The notes under the pieces are model-generated. The model worked only from the letters and a program-made list of their open reading frames with translations. It did no database searches and was not told the DNA's origin. The translations under genes were made by a program, and so were the position numbers. 64,000 nt of DNA from Patiria miniata (Eukaryota; Echinodermata; Asteroidea; Valvatida; Asterinidae): NCBI RefSeq assembly GCF_015706575.1, contig NW_024037062.1, positions 3,034,811-3,098,810 on the forward strand. The letters run 5' to 3'. Shown in pieces: positions 45,701 to 56,200 of the stretch. Position 1 is the first letter of the stretch. The number at the start of each line of letters is the position of its first letter.

Positions 45701-48700
45701 AAAAAGGCCTGTGCCTAACCTGGCATACTTTTTCAAGCTGTGTTAAACTACATAAAACCTGCCGAAATGACATCACACTGACACATCAGTAAACGTGCTA
45801 TCAAATCCCAACAGTACCCGACTTTGTGAAGATTCCCACCTACCAGTCCTGCGAAGTCAATCACAGAATCTGGCTGTGGTACCATGCTGAAGGCAAGGAG
45901 CCCGACTGGCAAGTCCCGGAGCTCGAAGATATCAATAATGGAAAGCTTCACCCTGTTGGCTTCACGGTTTGCGAACTCGACAGCCATAACGAGGTAAGTC
46001 CTTCACTTCATGGACAACAAGACATTGGTAACAGCTTTAACTTCAGCGTTATGTCTTTTGGAAAAACGGATAACATAATGCTCTAATAAGTCGATGTCAC
46101 TGCTGGTAAATCAACACCTTAGGTGCATTATATTGATATACATCACACTGTTTATTTATATTTTCTTGTAAGTCAAAAAGGCTTGATAGCACTTTCAACT
46201 ACAGTCATGCATTTTGGGGTCTATTTTTTACTTTCTCTTCATCAGGACACCCCTGAAAACGGAGCTGATGTCGCCCATCTAGATTACCTTCACGGGCCGT
46301 GAGTTCATTAAGGAAAGAGATTATCCGATTTTTGCCACCACTTTTTTTTCACCAGACACCCCGCTCCGTAAAATCAAATGGTTGTGGTGGTGGTGGTGGT
46401 AAGGGGGGGGGGGGGGGGGGGGGGGGAGGGGCCACCATCTTCCAGGGGGGCTTTGTTCAAAACATTGTCATGGTGAATGTTAGACAGTAACTATAACGGC
46501 TCTCGCAAAAAGAAAAGGTTGGTGACAAATACGCAAAAAAATCGCGGAAAAGGGGACTCATTTTCTTCCAGCTAATCATGGTAACTCATACGGCTGTGCT
46601 TTTTTCAGGATATCAATTTCCAGTGGGGGGGGGGGGACGGGGGTGTCAACTTTGTATGGGGGCGTGCGCCTCCCCCCCCCCCCCCCCCAAACCCCCCCCC
46701 CCCCCCCCCCCCCGTGGCTTAATTCGCCGCTGCTTTACATGCCTTCGGCTCGGCCACGCTGTAGCCTCGTCTGCATCCGCAATTCAGCTTCTCAGCTGCG
46801 AGTAAGGACGCTTAGCCCTTACCCCACCCAAAACATTGATGAATACCCTTTAAAAACAATGAACGAAAAGTTTCAAAGGAAAACAGTGAAAAAAAGCATC
46901 ATTCTCATTGCAGAAAAAAAGCTACTTGATTAATTGCTCATTACAAAACCAAATCTGGCAGTAAAAATAATACTTTAATCTTAACTCATTTAGTTTGTTA
47001 AAATCTCATTTGAAATTGAATGCATGTGTGTAAATCTCTGGTACTGACACCGAACTGCGCAGAGCTTCAAAATGGCATTCCGTGGAAATAGCTGTAAACA
47101 TGGCTTTAGTAATACATACATAACCATTGGGAGCATGTTTAATTTCAATGATTTTTTTTCACATGAGTTCTTATGTTCTTTTAATACATAATCTCATGGT
47201 TATATCAAACTTGATTGCTTGTGTAAAAAAAAACCCATTAGTCAAGGTTTATTTCTTATTGAGTCATCCCGGAATTCTTCTATTCGCTGGCATGGCCCCT
47301 ACCATGTACCGCCTTATCCAAAGGCGCTTGTGACCGCTAATCCCTTTCACGAAAACTTGTTCAGGAAACGCAGTTTAATATAGTTCACAAAACACTGAAT
47401 GTTCAAGGGCGTATATAGCAAGGTCATTTTGATTGGGGGTTGGATGTAAAAAGGGCACTCGCTATATCATCCGTCCTGAAAGGAAGACAGGGTTTTCTCA
47501 CTGATATCAGACATTTTCCATGTTAGCAAATTTGCTAACTTTAGTGTTCCAAGACAATATCGCCGTCTGATTGTAGTCTAGGCACCAGTTGTTAAAGAGG
47601 AGCCAAACGGACTATGCAACGATAGCACAAGGATCTGGTTACCATTGTCTTTGGATAGAGGCGGATGGAGCAAGCGAAGTTGAGAGGCCTCGCTCCTGTG
47701 ACAAAACTTCCAAAACTTAAAACGTAATTTCCATTTAGATTTTTGTAAACTAAATTTCCTGTTTCCCTTTCCCTGACAGGAGGGCTTTCGTTGGTCAGGC
47801 CCACTTTACCGACGTCAGCTGGGAGCCACACCCTACCGATAAGCATGTGGCTTTACTTCGTATGTCCACCGAACCCCCGTATTTTTATAATCTGTTCAAC
47901 CTGCCGGCAAACACCTTCCATATCGAGCAGGTATGAGTAGAGAACTTTCCCACATCAGGCTCATTGTAAAACCAATCCTGATGTTCGGAATATAAATTTT
48001 ATAAAAACAAAAATATAAAAGGGGGATACTAGGACCTGTAAGCTGCTGTACAATATAAGCCAAATGTCGACATCCACGTAAGACGAATCGATAGAAACAA
48101 GGACGAATCAATATGCCATATTCGTGAATTAAACTGGACCCAAAATGTTATCCGTTTGTGTACATATTTACATTTTTATTGGAACTTGTGGAACGAACTG
48201 TGTGATTATTATACAGGGTAATTAATTGGAAACAGGCATAAAATGCTGTTTCGCATTTTGATGGATCATAACAGATAGGACCCTGCTTCGCCCATTTCCA
48301 CATGGACAGTCCCATGCTGGGTGAGCTACAATTGGTCTTAACCGTCACGCCTGTTGGACCCATGCGACAGAGGATTGTGACCACTGGGTATACCCGGAGA
48401 GGACCCATCTCATTCTACATTGGCAAGAAGGCCTTGTATGAACAGTTCTACCAGGTAAGAATTCCGCCTTCCCCTCCCAATTAGCCGCGCCTATGGCCAC
48501 TCCTCCTCCTCAGCCATGTCAGCCCGTACTGTCATTCACTTCCCGTAGGCCTGCTGTCGTATCTGCCCTTCCACTTGATCACCACAGTACACACGCAGGT
48601 CATCACTGCGTCTCATTTTGGCGAGAAGATCATTGGCCCATTGGTATGTGTTCCTTTAGGACCAGCATTGTGGAGCCACATTGATCCACTCTCGCTTCGT

Positions 48701-49700
48701 GTTGTACAAGTCAAATGAATCAAGAGCCGCAGAGTAAAAAACAAATGATGAAATCAACCTAGGATATACAGGGTGATTAAAAAAAAGAAACCCAAATGTC
48801 GGGACCATTTTTGTAGTGAAGTTCTGCATGTAGCACTTTCAAAATCTAGGGTATGAAAGCCAAATTCATAAGCTTTCGTTTAGTACAAGAATCAATCAAA
48901 TCACTTATGTACTTTTTAAGTTAAGGAGTTTTAAACACAATCGCCGTTTTAAGGTTCTGTCCACGGATCACAAACAAGTTCAGTGTTCTCTCAGCAACAC
49001 GAAAACAATAAAGGATGTGTGTGAATTGGCGTTTTGCTGAAAGAACACACACCTTTTGTGTGATCCGTGGCCAGAACTTTAAAACGGTGGTTGCGTTTAA
49101 AACTCCTTAACTTGAAAAGTACATGTGATTTGAATGATTCTTGTACTAAAAGAAAGCTTATGAATGGGGCGTTCATATCCTTGATTTTGAAAGTACAACA
49201 TGCAGAACTTCAGTAAACAATTGTCCCGACATTTGGGTTTCTGTTTTTTGACTCACCCTGTACTCCAAAATATCTAAGAAACAAGTTCCCAGCATGAATT
49301 GAATCAGATACATGTACTTGCATTATTAAGACTAATTAAACATGGTCCAGGCCGGACCTCATAGCGAACGGGCTACCCTTCCTACCTCTACACCGGCCTG
49401 CTTTATCCTGCTGCCTGTTAATCTGCCCAAACAAGCCTTGCTTCACCATCCCCACTACATGTTCGCCAGTCGCGATGCCTTCCCCATTATATAGACTGCC
49501 TGCCTCGAAATTAATAGTAATATGATTTCCTCTACTAGATTTGGGGTGACCTTCCGGTGTGGGCCAACAAGAGGTACGTTCGTAACCCCCCGTTTGTGAA
49601 GGAGGATCATCTGATAGCGAAACATCGCCGATTCTTCGCCCAGTTCTACTCTGAGAACAGCCCCAAGTACGACCCGAAAGAGGAATCTATGGATTGGTAA
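42765..49700 (+). CDS. nvd: Neverland/DAF-36-type cholesterol 7-desaturase (Rieske oxygenase), 5'-partial, 8 exons, 378 aa visible
   Basis: Family members convert cholesterol to 7-dehydrocholesterol using a Rieske 2Fe-2S cluster and a non-haem iron. Exons: 42765-42944 (open to the gap), 43919-44107, 45815-45993, 46246-46298, 47780-47930, 48275-48454, 48599-48643, 49539-49700; phases agree throughout. Visible domains: a family-typical entry (RRCRKVGD-like [17 protein letters not shown]); the Rieske motif C-x-H-x17-C-x2-H (CAHLG ... CPFHGW) in the second exon; the iron motif D-x2-H-x4-H ([13 protein letters not shown]) at the exon 3/4 join; and the C-terminal [19 protein letters not shown]-like region ending in PKEESMDW. 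For the 45-nt exon I chose the acceptor at 48597-48598 because it alone keeps frame. Usual length is 420-460 aa, so 50-60 N-terminal residues (with the membrane helix) are missing. An AATAAA lies at 49855-49860. Confidence 0.92.
43281..43523 (-). mobile_element. tRNA-derived SINE fragment in Rieske-gene intron
   Basis: On the minus strand the head keeps only the B box (GTGTTCGAATCCC). The body includes GGGGTTTTCCTCCCACC and the tail ends in GAAAGAAATAAAATAAAA. AAAGATTT lies at both flanks (43282-43289 and about 43526-43533), a likely target duplication. The A-box half is missing, so it is 5'-truncated. The TTTTCCTCCC core is shared with the SINE at 17683-17995. Confidence 0.7.
44690..45060. 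repeat. TTGGG/TTGGA pentamer microsatellite in Rieske-gene intron
   Basis: About 370 bp of G/T-rich pentamers (TTGGG, TTGGA, TGTGT variants). All long reading frames across it (rich in Gly/Leu/Trp or Asn/Pro/Thr/Gln) are by-products. The strand asymmetry (no C on plus) is nearly complete. Confidence 0.9.
46396..46720. repeat. G- and C-runs with MITE-like borders in Rieske-gene intron
   Basis: G-runs at 46400-46430 and 46625-46636 and C-runs at 46672-46712. A piece near 46720 (TTCGCCGCTGC) resembles the CGCCACTGC end of the MITE at 34777-35211. Assembly is doubtful here. Confidence 0.5.
46733..46808 (+). mobile_element. SINE tail fragment
   Basis: TACATGCCTTCGGCTCG, followed by CGCAATTCAGCTTC and CAGCTGCGAGTAAGG, matches the tail of the SINE at 17683-17995 in the same order. 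The tRNA-like head is absent. Confidence 0.7.
48767..49262. mobile_element. Palindromic mariner-type MITE in last intron of the Rieske gene
   Basis: The ends TACAGGGTGATTAAAA and CTCACCCTGTA, with inner AGAAACCCAAATGTCGGGAC mirrored, fit mariner/Tc1 termini with a TA target. The arms (about 230 bp each) are palindromic with moderate divergence around a centre near 49015. Confidence 0.82.
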
Positions 49701-51989
49701 AATTACCGTCTAAGGTTAAAAAGAGAGTACATGTGTATCTCAAAGCTGTCACTTTTAATATTTTGGCTTGGCGATCTACGAGTAAAGGCTTAAGACTAGA
49801 ATTTTGCGCTTTCTTTTTTAATTCATATGCAAAGAACATTCATGTAATTGCTGTAATAAAAGGAATTATTTAAGTGTTGTTATTGTCATACGATTTGTTA
49901 CGTTAGCGTATAATTGCTTCATTATAATGTGCTATACGCTTTAGAAAGCAACCACATAATTAATGTTTTACAAACAAGGATGACGAGGCGTTGAGTTAAA
50001 ATAGATATATCTTTTTTAGAATGTAATTACTGTTTCGCTCGGAAATCAAAACGAATTGGTCTAGGTGAGCGTAGATAAACATTAAAAACGTTTGACTCAA
50101 TTTTAACGCGAAGGGGCCGGGAATGTCTTAAACAAATATTTAGGGGAATGTTTACCTGAATACCATTTTGAAACGTTTTGAAACGATTACATTGCTGTAT
50201 GTTTGTGAACCCTACCCACAAGTATGACAGAATTGAATTGAAGAAAATAATTTGTTTGAACGTACTCCCGAAATTTCCTGTAATCGTAGAAAAATTCCCA
50301 GTTTCACCCGAGGGCTAATTCATTGAAAACTTTTTTGATAACTACCTTTGTTTTCTGATAAACACGTTGTGTGACATGAATAAATAATCCACCAGTAGAA
50401 ATTTAAGTAAAGATGCACTTAGAATGCAGTAGTTACAACCTCGATCCAGCTCTTCGTGAGAGGCATCATATAGGAAATAACGTTCTTGTACCTTTAGGGG
50501 GATGAGGTGGGCATGCGCAAGTACAAAACACTAAGACGACCATGAATTATACGACGGATTATATTATCATTTACTCAATTGCTGGAGTTCGATGGTCCCA
50601 AAGACACGGGATCCTATTCAAGATCGTTTAATGTAGCTTGAAACTTGCAAAATTATTTGAGCATTGTAGCCTATTTGATCCCCCAAATCATGAGGAAAAA
50701 TCGTGTATACAGAGAAACAAATAATGAGTATCATCAGCATGCTTTTTTATTAACAAAAACGTGTTAATATTTTCATCATCTGCTTGCTTTTTATATAGTT
50801 TGCTTTAAGTAGCCTATACTTCTATATTTGTACTGTAAACAGGTTCTTATCGGTAATTTAGGTACAACGTTGTGAGTAGCGGCGTAGACGGTGGCGTGGC
50901 ATGGGGGCACGCTCCCTCTAAACAATCTGGAAATGTGTATCACCATGGTTAATGGTTTAACAGAAAGTGGGCGCCCCCACATAACATCCAGTCCCCTACC
51001 CCCACTTCCCCGTGTGAGAATTACCCTGGCTACGCCGCTGGCTTTGAGTTTACACTTGAAATATTTCGACAGATTTTCGCCAATCTCTGCCAGATCATAA
51101 TTATAAGTAGTTGTGTTTTGTACAAGGCATGCTGCGAATAAAACTGACAAAAGAGGGATGAATTAGATCACAACAAAATAACTCCTCATGTAAAGGTATC
51201 ATTAGCCGTTATAGTAAATCAACTTAGCGGAAATCCTTAACAGATGACATGTTGCAGTTTAGGTCGTGTCTATGATGTTGTTTGCGTTACAACTAAGCAT
51301 TCGTTACAAGCGTTTTTTTTAATAAAACAACTTCATTTCCTGCTACAAATTTTGTCATAATTTTAACATCTTTCAAATAGACCTTTTGCAACCGCTTGAA
51401 CGTTTTAAATAATTTTACGATGCTTAATAATTTTACGATGCTTAAATCGCTACAGTGTGATATTCCTCGACGAGCAAGTTATTGTGAAGATACACCTTGC
51501 CCAACCTATTGCATATCCTTAATCTACATGAAATGAAAATTCATTCGAATAAATCGTATTTAGATAGTGTACGTCTTGTTTGATTTGCTTTATTTCTTTA
51601 TTAAAGATGTGAACTATATTAAGTAACGGCGCTTATATTGTTTTCGCTGATTACACGCTATAATATGGCGTGCAGGAGAAGTAGCTATTGATCTTGTCAA
51701 AAAAGGGGCTAAGGTTTCGTTCAGGTTATGAAAGAGATGAACAGTGTTTAATGAGCACTGCAAAAAATTGGTCCTCATGTTATACAGCAACGTGTTGGTC
51801 TCCATAAGTCGTGAAGTCGCACATAAATCACCCCAAAAAGGTGAGAGCTGATTGCATGGTCAAACACAACTGAATATCAAATCGAGGACTGTCCTTTCAG
51901 TTTTGGTCAAGGCCTCAACCTCGGAAGACATTGCCCATAATATAGCCTGAGACCCATATTTACATGCCAGTGAAGAGAAAAGAAGGAGA
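49701..51989. other. Rieske-gene 3' flank and intergenic sequence
   Basis: It holds the probable poly(A) signal at 49855-49860 and one MITE (50878-51039). Otherwise A/T-rich with no supported exon or RNA. Confidence 0.45.
50878..51039. mobile_element. Small hAT-like MITE, ~160 bp
   Basis: The ends AGCGGCGTAG and CTACGCCGCT match exactly. The flanks TTGTGAGT and CTTTGAGT suggest an imperfect 8-bp duplication. G/C-rich short runs lie inside, as in the element at 34777-35211. Confidence 0.65.
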
Positions 51990-52654
51990 CCAAGGGAAGA
52001 GTTATTGGTTTGGTCTAGCAGGGAACTCTTCATGTGGCCGAAGGCTACTTATAGTTAATAAATATTGATGTGAAGCGAGTGGACACGGAGAGATGACTAG
52101 ATTTGATTAATTTATTCGGATGAATCTATACAAAATATACAGTTGTGGCTCTCTCGAATATATATACAAAAAAACGACAGTCAAATGGGTATGCAGTTGT
52201 ACGTCGCCTAGGCTGAACAACGGTCGTGCCACCACCAAACGAAGGGGAAATTGTCCCCAACTAGCTGTAGTTGAGCTATAATCAGAGCACTTCTAAATTG
52301 TAGGTGTGGTCTGATCGCAAGCAAGTGGATGAGTGTCTCTAGCAATGCCTTGTCATTACACGAAAGCTAAGTTATGCAGCACGCAATGCAGCTCAGAAAG
52401 TGTTAACAATATTCTGGAATGCAAGGTATGTTGGAATGTTCCTGGCCAATGCAGCTAGTTATGCTAGAATGTGATTGCAGGAAAGTTAAGGAACCAAGCG
52501 AGGGCGTTGCAATAAAAAGTTTCTGTAACTACAGAGGGCGCTAATTATGTTATCAAAATAATGGCTCATCATATTGTACAGCCTGTGTACTATGCTTATG
52601 ATTATATTAGAAATGTTACCGAGACCTGTCTGTTGTAAAACACGACAGGTCACA
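51990..52654 (-). repeat. 3' LTR of Gypsy element
   Basis: On the minus strand it begins TGTGACCTGTCG after a purine tract (AAATTAGGGGGTGAG). Same length as the other LTR. Confidence 0.92.
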
Positions 52655-53278
52655 CTCACCCCCTAATTTAAAAAAAAAGAAAACTATACGAGGAATAAGT
52701 AGACTATGAGGAATAAGTAGCAGTAGTTAGATGGTAGTATGTACAAGTTCAAGTTTCTGCCTCTACAAATGCCAACTTATCCTAGAATCTTCCTAGAGGA
52801 TACTGCATGGTGAATACCTAGTGATCAATATCAATTAGAAATATCTCTTAGTCCAGACTCAGTATATCACTAAGAGCGAGTTGACCTCATGGACTAATAT
52901 AAAGATGTTCTAAATATCACAATAAAGATGATAAACTAGGCTACTATTCAAACCAAATGTCCCCTAGTATGATAGAACTATCTAGGAGGGTATTATACAA
53001 AACAGTCCAACCTAGGATGTCCCTAGAAACGAGTTAACCTCAATGCACTGATGAAACCTTCTAGTCATTCTGCGAATAGGGCATGTAAATGGCTGATAAG
53101 AAACTTGACAATACCTAAAATTTGCTAATTAAACTGACAATGCGGTCACATCTAAATATGCGAAGTAACCTCGACATTATGGCCTTATTTTAAATTTACT
53201 TCAATCTACCCTTGATTAAAGCTAATTTATAAATGTATGTTAAAAATATGTACAAACTTCATAACTAAACCACTGTAG

Positions 53279-56200
53279 TCAACCATCCAATGACTTCATG
53301 AACGTTACAACATCAACAATTCTCATCCTGTGTCGCCAACACCACTGAAAACATGGCTGGATCAATATGACAAGGATACATGATGGAAATAGCCAGAGTA
53401 AATGAAAATATCCAACTATTTGTCCAATGTTAATTGCTACAAGAAGGATCACAAGAAAGATCAATAGCAATATTATTTGTCTGTTGCTATCAAATGCGAT
53501 ATGTTGGCGATTCAAGACTGAGCGTGGTTCACGATGTGGATTACTGTGTTGACCCTTTGTAGTTCGTCGAGATCGACGCAATGCAACTGGAGGTCGTTGT
53601 GGAAGTTGACGTCTCAATGAAGGTTTTGGAGGGGGTCTTGCCTCAGGATCTGGGGCAACCGGTCTATCTGGCTCTTGAACCGAATCCACAACTACATCCT
53701 CAGCCGGCAAGAAAACTTCAATGTCATATTCCGAGTCTGAACCAGAATCTGAGGAACTCACCATCACCTTATCTATTTCCTGACTTGGAGAAGGAAAGGA
53801 TGTTGGGATTGTAGGGACCAATTTCAGCTCAGCCGAATTCACGGTTTTTTGTTTACCGCTTCCATCTGCCAGTTCTATGAAGTACACAAAAGAAGTCATA
53901 TCTGGTCGCTGTACTACTCGATATATGTCTGGAAAATAATAGTCCTGAATCTTACTTCTGCCACGACTATGTTTACGAAGGTAAACAAGATCACCTATTT
54001 TGAAGATGTTGGGATTAGCTTTGCGGTCAAAGTGTTTCTTGCTCTTCCTCAACTGGTGCTGTAGCTTGGTTTGTGCTAAACGGTAGGCTTCTTTAAGTCG
54101 AGACTGATGAAGTAGCAGCCAATTGTCGTCAGAACCCTTTAACACATCTGTGTTTAGTAACAAGTCAACCGGCAAGAAAGGTTGACGACCAAACATTAGA
54201 TAAAAGGGAGAAAAACCTGTAGAAGAGTGTTCTGTGGAATTGTAGGCAAAGACTAGTTCTGGTAGGTACTTTGGCCAAGCACGTTTCTGTTCGTCTGACA
54301 GGGTACGAAGTAGGTTATGCATCGTTCTGTTGAATCGTTCGCATTGTGCATTGCCCTGAGGATGATATGCTGTAGTTCTTGATTTGTGGATGTTGTAGAA
54401 CTGACAAAAGTGCTGAATTAGCACACTCTCAAACTGACGACCCTGATCAGAATGAATACGTCGAGGAACCCCATATTTCATGAACCACTCTTTGACTAAT
54501 GCAGCAGCTGTAGTCCTTGCAGTTTGATCCTTTGTTGGAACAGCTACAGTGAACTTTGTAAAAATATCCGTGATCACCAAGACATTTTCTGTATGGTCTG
54601 TGGATGGTTCTAACAATGTGAAATCAATAGCGATGATCTCCAAAGGCTTTGAGGCGACCAAATGTCCCAGAGGATTTCTCACAGTTGGTGTAGGTAGTTT
54701 GGCAACCGAGCAGCGCTCACACTCATGAACCCATTTCTTCACATCACGGTACATATGCGGCCAATAACAACGACGACGAACCAATGACATTGTTCTCTCT
54801 TCTCCTTGGTGCCCAAAGTCATTATGTAAGCTTGTAAGAATTCTCGACTTGAGTGATGAAGGCAGAACTAGCTGATGTAGTGGACCAAGTTTAGGATCCG
54901 TTACCTCCCTGTACAAAACACCATTTCGAAGTGAAAGATGTTTAGTCTGTCTCAAAAGAACTTTTACAGCGGACGATTCTGTTTTCCTACTGGCTTTATC
55001 TGTGTCTTTGGAGTTGTGGTAACCTAAGTAGCGGTGTATGTCTGGATCAACTTCCTGTAATTTGATCAGTTCGGAATTTGACAAAGATGGAAAGGCAGAT
55101 ATAGTGGAGCCAATTTCTGCTTGAATTCGCATTGGACCAAGGTCAACGACATTCTCCGACATTTTCACCTGCAAATCCACTGGCAAAGGAGTGAAGGGAA
55201 ACTGAGCATTTCCACTTATTGCTACCATTTCAGAAATTGTGCAGCTGTCTTCAGTTTCTATCGAGCACTGTCGAGATAAGCCGTCAGCATTTCGATTGGC
55301 ATGACCAGGACGATAGACTATATTAAAATCAAATGGTGCCAGACTTGAAACCCATCTCTGTTCTGTTGCTCCAAGTTTTGCTGTGCTAAGGTGACTCAAA
55401 GGATTGTTGTCAGTTCTAACAGTGAAAGTAGATCCATATAGGTAGTCTTTGAACTTCTCTGTTATGGCCCATTTTAGTCCCATCATTTCCAGTTTTCTTG
55501 AGCTGTAGTTTTCCATCTTTTTCTCGTTTTCTCGAAGAGAACGACTCGCATACGCTATGACCTTTTCCTGATTGTCCTGGATCTGAGATAACACAGCACC
55601 TAACCCACTCAGACTAGCATCTACATCCAAAATAAAGGGTTTAGTGAAGTCTGCAAATGACAAAATAGGTGGGTTAACAAACTTGGATTTCAGTTCATCC
55701 ATGGCTGTTTGACATTCTGGAGTCCAATGTTTTCGGAAAACTTTTGGAGAACTGCTACGACACTGACCAACCAAAGTATGTAGTGGCTTCGCAATCCTTG
55801 CAAAGTTAGGGACATAACGTCGATAATAGCTCGCAAAACCTAAAAAGGCTCGCAGCATCTTGACTGTACGAGGAACAGGCCAGTCGACAATGGCTTTGGT
55901 CTTGTCGGGATTCGATGAAACACCATCTTCAGATAACACATGACCCAGATAAGATATTTTCTTGCAGAACAAGTGGCACTTGGAAGGCTTCAACTTGAGT
56001 TTATGTTCTCTCAGTCTGTTAAAAACAGTGTCAAGATGCTGTAAATGATCATCAAAGGTCTTGGAAAAGATGCAAATGTCGTCAAGATAGACAAAGACCA
56101 TCTGATACATAAGATCTCCCATGCATCTCTGCATAAGTCTCTGAAAAGTAGCTGGTGCTCCACAGAGGCCAAATGGCATTCTAGTATATTCGTATAACCC

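Noticed and set aside
53279-53560. Envelope gene in the Gypsy element
   Set aside because: Only short hydrophobic segments are seen at the end of pol; no separate frame, signal peptide or surface domain.
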